A stretch of DNA of 27,935 bases from assembly GCF_022095675.1 (NCBI RefSeq), contig NZ_JAHYSG010000145.1:1-27935 (forward strand), in the 5' to 3' direction. Below, in pieces: positions 9,694 through 17,971 of the stretch (positions within the stretch are counted from its first letter, which is position 1; each line of letters starts with the position of its first letter). This DNA comes from Dactylosporangium sp. AC04546 (GTDB lineage: Bacteria > Actinomycetota > Actinomycetes > Mycobacteriales > Micromonosporaceae). The translations under genes and the position numbers were made by a program. The notes under the pieces are model-generated. The model ran no database searches, was not told the origin of the DNA, and saw nothing but the letters and a program-made list of their open reading frames with translations.

Positions 9694-10940
9694 TGACCGA
9701 CCGGACCCGTGACGAACTGATCGGTGACTGCGTCCACTGCGGGTTCTGCCTGCCGACGTGCCCGACGTACGTGCTGTGGGGCGAGGAGATGGACTCCCCG
9801 CGCGGGCGCATCCAGCTCATGCTCCAGCAGTCGCAGGGCGAGCCGCTCACCCCGACGATGGCCGGCCACTTCGACGCCTGCCTGGGTTGCATGGCCTGCG
9901 TGAGCGCCTGCCCGTCGGGCGTGCGGTACGACACGCTCATCGAGCAGACCCGCGTCCAGGTCGAGGAGGCGGTCCCGCGCGGCCGGGCCGACCGGCTGCT
10001 GCGCGAGGCGATCTTCGCCCTGTTCCCGTACCGCTCCCGGCTCGCGCTGGCGAAGGCGCCGCTGCGCGTCTACCAGGCGCTGGGCCGCCCCTTCCGCGGC
10101 CTGATGCCGCCCGTCCTGTCGACCCTGACCGACCTGGCCCCGCCGGTGCGCCGCAGCGTGCCGCTCCCGTCGTTCGTCCCGGCCGTCGGCCGCCGCCGCG
10201 CGGTCGTGGGCCTGCTGACCGGCTGCGTGCAGCACGCGTTCTTCCCCGGGGTCAACGCCGCCACGGCCCGCGTGCTCGCCGCGGAGGGTTGTGACGTGGT
10301 GGTACCGCCGGCGCAGGGCTGCTGCGGCGCCCTGAGCGTCCACAGTGGACGCAGGGAGGAGGCCCAGCGCTTCGCGCGCGCTCTGGTCGACACGTTCGCC
10401 GCGACCGGCGTCGACTACCTGGTCGTGAACGCGGCCGGCTGCGGCTCCTCGCTGAAGGAGCTCGGCGAGCTGCTGCCGGACGACCCGCGCGCCACGGCGC
10501 TGTCGCTGCGCGTCCGGGACCTGTCGGAGGTGCTGGTCGAGCTGGGCCCGGCCGCCCCGCGCCACCCCCTGCGGCTGCGGATCGCCTACCACGACGCGTG
10601 CCACCTGGGCCACGCCCAGGGCGTGCGCGCGCAGCCCCGCCGGCTGCTCACCGAGATCCCGGAGCTGGTGCTGCACGAGATCCCGGAGGCCGAGGTGTGC
10701 TGCGGTTCGGCCGGCATCTGGAACATCCTGAACCCCGTGCCGGCCGCCGAGCTGGCCGCCCGCAAGGCCGCGAACGTGCTGTCCACGGGCGCCGAGGTGC
10801 TGGTGACGGCCAACCCGGGCTGCCTGATGCAGATCGCCTCGGGCCTGTCCCAGGCGGGCGCCACCCTCCGCCTGGCCCACACGGCGGAGGTGCTGGACGC
10901 GTCGATCCGCGGGGTCAACCTGCCACGGTCGGGTTCGTGA
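9693..10940 (+). CDS. glcF: Glycolate oxidase iron-sulfur subunit GlcF
   Basis: A 415-residue iron-sulfur protein. Two ferredoxin-type 4Fe-4S motifs are intact: C13-x2-C16-x2-C19-x3-C23-P and C63-x2-C66-x2-C69-x3-C73-P. Two cysteine-rich CCG domains follow, with QGCCGALSVHSGR in the first and EVCCGSAGIWN in the second, as in heterodisulfide-reductase-like subunits. It transfers electrons from the flavin subunits toward the membrane quinone pool. The start overlaps the glcE stop by one base. At the 3' end the stop TGA overlaps a GTG (10937-10939) in frame with the next small gene, suggesting the operon continues into it. Confidence 0.93.
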   Translation: MTDRTRDELIGDCVHCGFCLPTCPTYVLWGEEMDSPRGRIQLMLQQSQGEPLTPTMAGHFDACLGCMACVSACPSGVRYDTLIEQTRVQVEEAVPRGRADRLLREAIFALFPYRSRLALAKAPLRVYQALGRPFRGLMPPVLSTLTDLAPPVRRSVPLPSFVPAVGRRRAVVGLLTGCVQHAFFPGVNAATARVLAAEGCDVVVPPAQGCCGALSVHSGRREEAQRFARALVDTFAATGVDYLVVNAAGCGSSLKELGELLPDDPRATALSLRVRDLSEVLVELGPAAPRHPLRLRIAYHDACHLGHAQGVRAQPRRLLTEIPELVLHEIPEAEVCCGSAGIWNILNPVPAAELAARKAANVLSTGAEVLVTANPGCLMQIASGLSQAGATLRLAHTAEVLDASIRGVNLPRSGS

Positions 10941-10981
10941 CGGTGCTGAGCCGCCGCGCGGGCGGCGGCGTGCACCCGGGT

Positions 10982-11155
10982 ATGACGACGAAGCTGGTGG
11001 ACTGTCCCGAGTGCGGGTTGCCGGCGACCTCACGCTCGCAGGGGCGGGTCGCCAGCACCGACGGGCCGGTCGAGCATGTGCATCTGCGGTGCGTGGTCGG
11101 GCATCGGTTCCTCGGCCCGCCGGAGATGCTCGTGCATCGCCGACGAGGCCGGTGA
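10982..11155 (+). CDS. Small zinc-ribbon-like protein, unknown function
   Basis: A 57-residue protein with a CPECG knuckle at residues 8-12 and a second Cys/His pair in HLRCVVGHRF (about 34-43), a plausible single zinc site. It ends in a short basic tail. I know of similar short actinobacterial proteins with the same CPECG...STDGPV-H spacing, but none with a function. The ATG at 10982 has no strong ribosome binding site. An in-frame GTG at 10937, overlapping the glcF stop (GTGA), would add 15 residues and couple its translation to glcF. Either start places it as the last gene of the glyoxylate operon. Confidence 0.65.
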   Translation: MTTKLVDCPECGLPATSRSQGRVASTDGPVEHVHLRCVVGHRFLGPPEMLVHRRRGR

Positions 11156-11186
11156 CGCCCGACGACGCAGGACGGCCGGGGCGGGA

Positions 11187-11858
11187 TCAGTTGGGGCGCA
11201 GCGGGCGGCCCTGGCCGTCGACCGGGCGGCCGGCGAGCATCATGATGCCGTCGATGATGAACCACAGCCACAGGCCGCCGGTGATGATCCACGGGATGAA
11301 CCCGAGGAAGATGAACCAGAGGAAGAAGCCGCAGATGAAGCCGCCCCAGCCGACGACGATGCTCAGGCTCAGCTGGGTCACGCCGAGGGCGATGTTGCCG
11401 GCGTAGAGCCGGCCGATACCGCCCAGCGCGAACAGCAGGCCGGGCAGGAGCTGGAGCAGGCCCGCCACGAGCTTGTTCTTGTCCGAGTAGGGCTGGCCGG
11501 TCAACGGGTCGTAGGCCGGCACGCCGACGGCGACGGGCATCCCGTAGGCCGGCTGTCCGTAGACGGGCTGGCCGTAGGGGTCGTAGCCGCCCGAGGTCGG
11601 GACGCCGGAGACCGGGAGCTGGTACGTCGGCGAATACGGCGGGCCGGAGCCGGGCGGGCCCGAGGCAGGCGGCGCCGACATCGGCGGCTGGGCCGCGGGC
11701 AGCGCCGGCTGCCCGTACTGCGGCTGCTGCCCGTACTGCGGCTGCTGCCCGTACTGCGGCTGCTGCCCATACGGCGACGGCTGCTGCTGCCCGTAGGGAC
11801 TCGGCTGGCCATACGGGTTCGCTGCGTACGGGTCGGGTCCATACGGTGGCTGCGTCAT
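11187..11858 (-). CDS. TM2-domain membrane protein with PYGQ-repeat N-terminus
   Basis: A 223-residue protein. The first ~110 residues are a Pro/Tyr/Gly/Gln-rich low-complexity region with repeated QYGQQP units. The C-terminal ~95 residues begin YSDKNKLVAGLLQLLPG and contain hydrophobic helices with the TM2 pattern (GGIGRLYAGNIALGVTQL, then a Trp/Phe-rich pair ending WFIIDGIMML). TM2 proteins are of unclear function; many actinobacterial ones carry such tails facing the cytoplasm. The ATG is placed at the start of the tail; longer in-frame readings run back through the divergent regulator gene. The ribosome site is weak. It is divergent from the GntR gene, 115 bases away. Confidence 0.82.
   Translation of the reverse strand: MTQPPYGPDPYAANPYGQPSPYGQQQPSPYGQQPQYGQQPQYGQQPQYGQPALPAAQPPMSAPPASGPPGSGPPYSPTYQLPVSGVPTSGGYDPYGQPVYGQPAYGMPVAVGVPAYDPLTGQPYSDKNKLVAGLLQLLPGLLFALGGIGRLYAGNIALGVTQLSLSIVVGWGGFICGFFLWFIFLGFIPWIITGGLWLWFIIDGIMMLAGRPVDGQGRPLRPN
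11710..11781. repeat. 18-bp tandem repeat inside the TM2 gene
   Basis: An 18-bp unit (TGCCCGTACTGCGGCTGC on the plus strand) occurs three times without change at 11710-11727, 11728-11745 and 11746-11763, followed by a diverged fourth copy. It encodes the QYGQQP repeats on the minus strand. Exact identity at DNA level implies recent slippage or conversion. Confidence 0.85.
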
Positions 11859-11973
11859 GCCCAGCAGGCTACCGCCCTCGCGCGACACTTTTCTGCCCCC
11901 GGTCGGCCAGACCCACACCACCGGTTGATCACCGTCGACCGGCCCCCGGTACCACGTCTGCCACACTGGTCCG

Positions 11974-12615
11974 ATGAGGTCCGAGCCCGAGGAGCTGGCC
12001 AGCGCGAGCCTGGTCGAGCTGGCGGTGTCCCGGCTGAGCCGGGAGATCCTCGGCGGCGGCGCCGATCCGGGCGAGCGCCTGGTCGAGGAGCAGCTCACCC
12101 GCCGGTTCGGGATCAGCCGGGCCCCGCTGCGCGAGGCGATGCGGCTGCTGGCCCAGCAGGGGCTGGTCGAGCACGTGCCGCGGCGCGGGGTACGGGTGGC
12201 GACCCTCTCGGACGTCGACATCAAGGAGCTCTACGCGGTGCGCGACGTCCTGGAGCGGCACGCGGTGACAACGACGCCGCCCGATGCCGACCTGTCCGGC
12301 GTCGCGGCGGCGATGAAGGCGATGCAGGAGTCCGACGCCCGCGGCGACCGGTACGACATGGCGACCGCGCACCGGGAGCTGCACGTGGCGGTGGTCGCGC
12401 TGGCCGGCAACCGGCAGCTTGTCGCCGTCTACGAGGCGGTGCTGGTGAAGATCCAGCTGTACATGGCGCTCAACCTGCGGCGCGAGGCCGAGGTGGCGCC
12501 GGCGCACGACGGCGTGCACCGGCATGAGCGTCTCTTCGAGGCCGTCGCGCGCCGCGACCCGCCGGCGGTCCTGGCCGCCCTGGACGAGCACGGCGCGCGC
12601 TCGTACATCCAGTAG
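11974..12615 (+). CDS. GntR-family transcriptional regulator (FadR/FCD subfamily)
   Basis: A 213-residue regulator. The N-terminal winged helix-turn-helix (about 12-78) has the GntR pattern, including GERLVEEQLTRRFGISRAPLREAMRLLAQQGLVEHVPRRG split across that span. The C-terminal all-helical FCD ligand domain (about 85-205) retains the acidic/His positions (D in VRDVLERHAV, H in TAHRELH, and EHGARSY near the end). FCD regulators often sense small carboxylates. GlcC of E. coli is of this type, so control of the nearby glcDEF genes is possible, but it is separated from them by the TM2 gene and this is only inference. It converges on the DUF2267 gene, 7 bases apart. Confidence 0.9.
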   Translation: MRSEPEELASASLVELAVSRLSREILGGGADPGERLVEEQLTRRFGISRAPLREAMRLLAQQGLVEHVPRRGVRVATLSDVDIKELYAVRDVLERHAVTTTPPDADLSGVAAAMKAMQESDARGDRYDMATAHRELHVAVVALAGNRQLVAVYEAVLVKIQLYMALNLRREAEVAPAHDGVHRHERLFEAVARRDPPAVLAALDEHGARSYIQ

Positions 12616-12622
12616 GTCGTCC

Positions 12623-13018
12623 TCAGACGGGCAGCAGGGCCCCGGCCGGCTCGGTCAGGGCCAGGATGTCGCTGGTCAGCGGCTGGTAGATCCGCCGCAG
12701 CAGGGCCGGGTCGCACGCACTCGCCACCGTGGCGAACACGGCCCGCGCCACGCGGGCGGCCTCCTCCGGCGGCACCTTGGCGCGGGCCGCCACGTCGGCC
12801 AGGAAGTCCATGTGGACCTCCTGGTCGTACAGATGCTGGAAGGACCAGAGGGGCTCGGAGAGCGTCGGCGGCAGTTCCGCGGCGAGGTGGTGCACCCAGC
12901 CGTCGGGCAGCCGGTTGGCCAGCGCATGCAGCACTCCGCGCACCGCCTGGCGGGCCTCCCGATCGTCGGCGAGCCCGGCCTTCTCACGTACCTCCGCGAT
13001 GAACACGTCTTCGTACAT
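12623..13018 (-). CDS. DUF2267-domain protein
   Basis: A 131-residue soluble protein matching the DUF2267 pattern: an early F-IAEVREKAGL segment, A-xx-A-VRGVLHALANRLPDG, HHLAAELPP and a helical C-terminal half. No biochemical role is established for this family. In actinobacteria it often sits beside Hsp20, DnaK and other stress genes, as here. It is divergent from hsp20. The HspR-like inverted repeat at 13045-13061 lies 27 bases before its ATG, so it could be co-regulated. No clear ribosome binding site is present. Confidence 0.8.
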   Translation of the reverse strand: MYEDVFIAEVREKAGLADDREARQAVRGVLHALANRLPDGWVHHLAAELPPTLSEPLWSFQHLYDQEVHMDFLADVAARAKVPPEEAARVARAVFATVASACDPALLRRIYQPLTSDILALTEPAGALLPV

Positions 13019-13044
13019 GCGGCGAACGCTGCCGGGCGCACAGG

Positions 13045-13061
13045 TGAGCGGCCATCACTCA
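13045..13061. promoter_or_regulatory. Degenerate HAIR-like inverted repeat (candidate HspR operator)
   Basis: TGAGC-N7-ACTCA matches the core of the HspR-associated inverted repeat (consensus CTTGAGT-N7-ACTCAAG) with the correct 7-base spacer and one core mismatch. The outer bases do not match. It lies between the divergent DUF2267 and hsp20 genes, 118 bases before hsp20. HspR itself is not encoded in the window. Confidence 0.35.
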
Positions 13062-13178
13062 GCGGGGACGGCTGTCGGAGGCCCGGATCCGCTCATCCGG
13101 AACGGGTGGGACCGTGTCACCCCGAGGGCTTCCAGCATGGCCTGGTACACCGGCCGTCTCATCGTTGGGAGATCCCCG

Positions 13179-13760
13179 ATGACACTCCTGGTCAGCCGCC
13201 CCCACCGGCAGCCCCTCGCCGCCATGTTCCCGGCGTCCGGCGGCAGCGTGCCCGCCGACGTGGAGGAGACCGACGACGCCTTCCTCATCGACCTCGACCT
13301 GCCGGGCGCGAACGCCGACGACCTGAGCATCGAGCTGCGGGACAACGAGATCCGGGTGACCGGGCGCTTCCGTGAGCGGCAGCGCACCGGCCTGCTGCGG
13401 CACCAGTCGCGCAAGCAGGGCGAGTTCGAGTACCTCGTCGCCCTGCCCGGCGAGATCGACGCGGACGGCGTCGAGGCCGACCTCGACAGCGGGGTGCTGG
13501 CGATCCGGGCGCCGAAGGCCCGCGGGGCCCGGGCCCGGCGGATCGAGGTGCAGACCCGCAAGGCGCCCTCCCGCGAACCGATCCCCCGAGAAGCCATCCC
13601 CCGCGAACCCAGGCGGGAGCCGCCCGCCGGCGAGACCCCGGCGGCGCAGGCCAAGCAGATGAAGGAGGGGCAGTCACGCCCCGGCCCGGCCAGTCAGCGG
13701 GCCGCCGGCACCACCGGCACCGGCAGTACGGGCCAGGTGGGCCGCAGCTCGATGACCTGA
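13179..13760 (+). CDS. Hsp20/alpha-crystallin family small heat-shock protein
   Basis: A 193-residue small heat-shock protein. The alpha-crystallin domain spans about 25-125 ([18 protein letters not shown] through [12 protein letters not shown], which carries the family GVL motif). A long basic, Pro/Arg-rich C-terminal extension follows, with [13 protein letters not shown] repeats, making it longer than the usual ~150. Such proteins hold unfolding clients for DnaK, whose gene starts 43 bases downstream. I choose ATG 13179 because GGGAG lies about 7 bases upstream. An earlier in-frame ATG at 13137 lacks such a site. A HAIR-like repeat upstream suggests heat-shock control. Confidence 0.9.
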   Translation: MTLLVSRPHRQPLAAMFPASGGSVPADVEETDDAFLIDLDLPGANADDLSIELRDNEIRVTGRFRERQRTGLLRHQSRKQGEFEYLVALPGEIDADGVEADLDSGVLAIRAPKARGARARRIEVQTRKAPSREPIPREAIPREPRREPPAGETPAAQAKQMKEGQSRPGPASQRAAGTTGTGSTGQVGRSSMT

Positions 13761-13803
13761 ACAGACCTGCACACCTGAACACGCACGGACGAGAGGACGG
13801 GAC

Positions 13804-15657
<1,854 letters not shown>

Positions 15658-15661
15658 CACC

Positions 15662-15689
15662 CGCCCGGGGCGCTGCGGCGCCCCGGGCG
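15662..15689 (+). terminator. 12-bp perfect GC hairpin between dnaK and cbpA
   Basis: Bases 15662-15673 pair perfectly with 15678-15689 around a TGCG loop; all 12 pairs are G-C. The stem starts 4 bases after the dnaK stop and ends 8 bases before the AGGAGGT site of the next gene. No U-tract follows. It could act as an attenuator or as an mRNA 3'-end stabiliser that raises DnaK over CbpA. Confidence 0.6.
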
Positions 15690-15710
15690 TCAGCCTCAGG
15701 AGGTCCGTCC

Positions 15711-16562
15711 ATGCCGGTTGACATCCGTGACCACTACGCGGTGCTCGGCGTGCCGCGCACCGCCGGCCCGGCCGAGATCCAGCACGCCTACCGCACGCTC
15801 GCCCGCCGCCACCACCCGGACGTGAACCGGGAGCCCGGGGCGGAGGACCGGTTCAAGGAGATCACCGAGGCGTACCACGTGCTGTCGGACCCGGCGCACC
15901 GCCGCCGGTACGACCGGGAGACCCGGCCCGTGCCGCCGTCCACCGTGGACCTCGATCTGGACAACCTCGTCGGCAGCCTGTTCGGCGGTGGGTTCACCGG
16001 CTTCGGCGGCAGCCCCGGCGTCGACACCGAGGCGGAGCTCACGATCAGCGTCGAGCAGGCCTACCTCGGCGGGCGGCGCCGGATCACCCTGCCCGGGCCG
16101 GCCGGGCGGCCGCGCCAGTACGGCGTGAACATCCCGCCCGGCGTCGTCGACGGGCAGCGTATCCGGCTGGCCGGCCAGGGCGCCGCCGGGCCGCGGGGCG
16201 GGCCGCCCGGCGACCTGTACCTGGTGGCGCGGCTCGCGCCCCACCCGCACTTCAAGGTGGAGGGGCGCGACGTGATGGTGGACCTGCCGGTGAGCCCGTG
16301 GGAGGCCGCGCTCGGTGCGGCCGTCCCGGTGGGCACGCCCGCCGGCGACGTCCAGGTGGACGTGCCGCCCGGGTCGTCGTCGGGGCGGCGGCTGCGGCTG
16401 CGCGGGAAGGGCCTGCCGCATCCGCGGGGCGTGCCCGGCGACCTGTTCGCCGAGGTACGCATCGTGGCTCCGGCCCGGCTGTCGAAGCGCGAACGGCGCC
16501 TGTTCGAGGAGCTGGCCGCGGGGTCGACGTTCGACCCGCGCGGCACGAAGGACGCGCCATGA
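15711..16562 (+). CDS. cbpA: DnaJ-family co-chaperone, CbpA type
   Basis: A 283-residue J-protein. The J domain (about 7-72) carries the essential HPD motif (35-37), which stimulates DnaK ATPase activity. A Gly/Phe-rich linker follows (about 88-105, LFGGGFTGFGGS), then two beta-rich C-terminal substrate-binding domains with AAGPRGGPPGDLYL and LRGKGLPHPRGVPGDLF. There are no CxxCxGxG zinc repeats, which separates it from DnaJ proper and places it with CbpA. ATG 15711 is chosen because a strong AGGAGGT (15698-15704) stands 6 bases before it; a longer reading would run through the hairpin. The stop overlaps the next gene (ATGA). Confidence 0.92.
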   Translation: MPVDIRDHYAVLGVPRTAGPAEIQHAYRTLARRHHPDVNREPGAEDRFKEITEAYHVLSDPAHRRRYDRETRPVPPSTVDLDLDNLVGSLFGGGFTGFGGSPGVDTEAELTISVEQAYLGGRRRITLPGPAGRPRQYGVNIPPGVVDGQRIRLAGQGAAGPRGGPPGDLYLVARLAPHPHFKVEGRDVMVDLPVSPWEAALGAAVPVGTPAGDVQVDVPPGSSSGRRLRLRGKGLPHPRGVPGDLFAEVRIVAPARLSKRERRLFEELAAGSTFDPRGTKDAP

Positions 16563-16843
16563 CGAGCTACGCGCTGGTGCGCCCGACGTACCTCACCCTC
16601 GAGAGCTTCGCGACCGCGGCCGGCCTGCACCCCGAGCTCGTCGACCGGCTGGTCACGCTGGGCCTCATCGAACCCGTCGTCGACGTCCGCGGCAACCGCT
16701 GGTTCCCGGCCCGGGAGCTGCACACGGTCGCCCGCATCCGGCGGCTGCACGACGGGCTGCCCCTGAACTACGCCGCCGTCGGCGTGGTCCTCGACCTGCT
16801 CGACCGCATCGACGAGCTGGAGGACCGCCTGCGGCGAGCGTGA
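16559..16843 (+). CDS. cbpM: Chaperone modulator, CbpM-like (MerR-related fold)
   Basis: A 94-residue protein. It resembles E. coli CbpM over its length: an N-terminal helical region with ATAAGLHPELVDRLVTLGLIEP, an RWF followed by a helix of alternating Arg/His residues (RIRRLHDGLPLNY), then VGVVLDLLDRIDELEDRLRR. CbpM binds the J domain of CbpA and inhibits it, so cbpA-cbpM here is a co-chaperone with its own brake. The ATGA overlap with cbpA implies coupled production. It could be mistaken for HspR, but the HspR DNA-binding pattern (HPQTLRxYxRLGLVxPxRTxGGxRRYS) is absent. Confidence 0.82.
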   Translation: MTSYALVRPTYLTLESFATAAGLHPELVDRLVTLGLIEPVVDVRGNRWFPARELHTVARIRRLHDGLPLNYAAVGVVLDLLDRIDELEDRLRRA

Positions 16844-16873
16844 AGCCGATGCTTTGTATAGAGGAGGACTTCG

Positions 16874-17449
16874 ATGCTCAAAAGAGAAGCATGGCTGCTG
16901 GGCATCCGCGGGGTGCTCGCCATCGTGTTCGGCATCCTCGCGGTGATCTGGCCCGGCGTCACGGTGATCGCCCTGGCCCTGCTGTTCGGCATCTTCGCGA
17001 TCGTCACCGGAATCGAGCAGCTCGTGCACGCGATCCGGCCGGCGCCCGGCCCGTCCAACCCGGTGACCGGCTTCGCCGACGGCGGCGGGCCACGGGCCGC
17101 CCGCGCGGTGGCCGGCGTGGTCGGCCTGGTGATCGGCATCATGGCCCTCGTGTGGCCGGGTATCACGGCGATCGTGCTGGCGATCATGGTCGGCGTCTGG
17201 GCGGTGCTCACCGGCCTGGCCGACCTGTGGCTGGCGACCCGCCAGCACGGAGGCTGGTCGCTGGCCCTCATCGGCGCACTGGCCATCGTGGCCGGGCTGT
17301 TCGTGATGGTGCGCCCAGAGGCGGGCGCGCTGGTGATCGCCTGGGCGATCGGCCTGTACGCCATCGTGAGCGGCATCCTGCTGCTGATCGCCGCCTACCA
17401 GCTGTCGCACCAGGGCTCCGGCCGCGGCCACATGGCGGCGGCGCACTGA
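16874..17449 (+). CDS. HdeD-family (DUF308) membrane protein
   Basis: A 191-residue integral membrane protein with about six hydrophobic helices arranged as three repeated pairs. Each pair carries the GxxAIxxGIxxxxWPGxT-type motif (for example GVLAIVFGILAVIWPGVT near the start and GLVIGIMALVWPGIT in the middle). HdeD relatives are linked to acid resistance in E. coli, but the biochemical role is unknown. GAGGAGG lies 6 bases before the ATG. The 30 bases before it include TTGTATAG, an AT-rich patch that could be a -10 element, so it may have its own promoter besides read-through from cbpM. Confidence 0.88.
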   Translation: MLKREAWLLGIRGVLAIVFGILAVIWPGVTVIALALLFGIFAIVTGIEQLVHAIRPAPGPSNPVTGFADGGGPRAARAVAGVVGLVIGIMALVWPGITAIVLAIMVGVWAVLTGLADLWLATRQHGGWSLALIGALAIVAGLFVMVRPEAGALVIAWAIGLYAIVSGILLLIAAYQLSHQGSGRGHMAAAH

Positions 17450-17466
17450 GCGAGCAGGCGCACTGT

Positions 17467-17518
17467 TGATGCATCAGCAATGATGCATCAAATCTGATAC
17501 ATCAGGAACGATGTATCA
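17467..17518. repeat. 14-bp phased palindrome array 3 (4 units)
   Basis: The units are TGATGCATCA (17467-17476 and 17481-17490), TGATACATCA (17495-17504) and CGATGTATCA (17509-17518). The step is exactly 14 bp, and spacers are GCAA, AATC and GGAA. A degenerate fifth unit is at 17523-17532. Units 1/2 form a 10-bp stem with a GNRA (GCAA) loop. Units 3/4 pair at 9 of 10 positions around a GGAA loop, because the G-to-A change in one is matched by a C-to-T change in the other. It begins 17 bases after the HdeD stop codon, between convergent genes. Confidence 0.9.
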
Positions 17519-17536
17519 GGGTCGATGCAGTGTGCG

Positions 17537-17574
17537 GCGGCGAGGGCACCCCTGCCGGTGGGCGCCCTCGCCGC
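17537..17574. terminator. Terminator-like GC hairpin between convergent genes
   Basis: Bases 17537-17547 pair perfectly with 17564-17574 (11 bp), with three further C-G pairs inside after one mismatch. It lies between the HdeD gene end and the AtzH-like gene end, so it may serve both strands. No U-tract is present, as is common in high-GC actinobacteria. Confidence 0.6.
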
Positions 17575-17587
17575 GTGCCGGCCGCGG

Positions 17588-17965
17588 TCAGGTTTCGTGC
17601 GAGACGTGGGCGTGCACGATGCGCCAGCCCTCGGGCAGCCGGACCCACGTCTGCGACTGCCGGCCCGGCCGTGCGGCCTGGCCCGGGTAGTCGAAGAGCG
17701 TGGTGACCGTGGCCAGGTCAGCGCCGAACGTGGTCACCACCGTCTCGAAGAGCCGACGGCCCGGGGGCAGCGGCGGCTGGGCCGCCCGCCAGGCGGCCAG
17801 CGCCGCCGCCCCCGCCTGCCGGTCCGCGATGCCGAAGCGGCTCACCTCGGGCGACGACCAGAACGCCTCCGTGAGGGCCGGTACGTCGTTGACCGTCAGC
17901 GCCTTCTCGTAGTCGAGGAAGCACTGGGTGACCTCGGCGACGACCTCCGGCCGGTTGATCTCCAC
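17588..17965 (-). CDS. AtzH/HpxZ-like protein (DUF3225, NTF2-like fold)
   Basis: A 125-residue protein of the AtzH-like/DUF3225 family. Recognisable features are NRPEVVAEV, FWSSPEVSRFG, the internal VVTTFGADLATV and the conserved C-terminal GRQSQTWVRLPEGWRIVHAHVS stretch (split here). Relatives are encoded with AtzE/AtzG in cyanuric-acid pathways and with HpxX/HpxY in oxalurate use; their role is not firmly established. The GTG start lies 6 bases after the permease stop, without a good ribosome site, so translation is probably coupled. It is the last gene of the ureide operon. AtzE and AtzG are not present in the window. Confidence 0.85.
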   Translation of the reverse strand: MEINRPEVVAEVTQCFLDYEKALTVNDVPALTEAFWSSPEVSRFGIADRQAGAAALAAWRAAQPPLPPGRRLFETVVTTFGADLATVTTLFDYPGQAARPGRQSQTWVRLPEGWRIVHAHVSHET

Positions 17966-17971
17966 GGACGG

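Noticed and set aside
13019..13178. CIRCE element or DosR box upstream of hsp20
   Set aside because: No TTAGCACTC-N9-GAGTGCTAA is present, and the GGGAC-containing stretches do not have DosR spacing or symmetry.
12729..13178. N-terminal extension of Hsp20 through 12729
   Set aside because: It runs antisense through the DUF2267 gene, and the alpha-crystallin protein has a start with a ribosome site at 13179.
16559..16843. HspR (MerR-family heat-shock repressor)
   Set aside because: The conserved HspR DNA-recognition pattern is missing, and the whole length fits CbpM better, directly after a CbpA-type gene.
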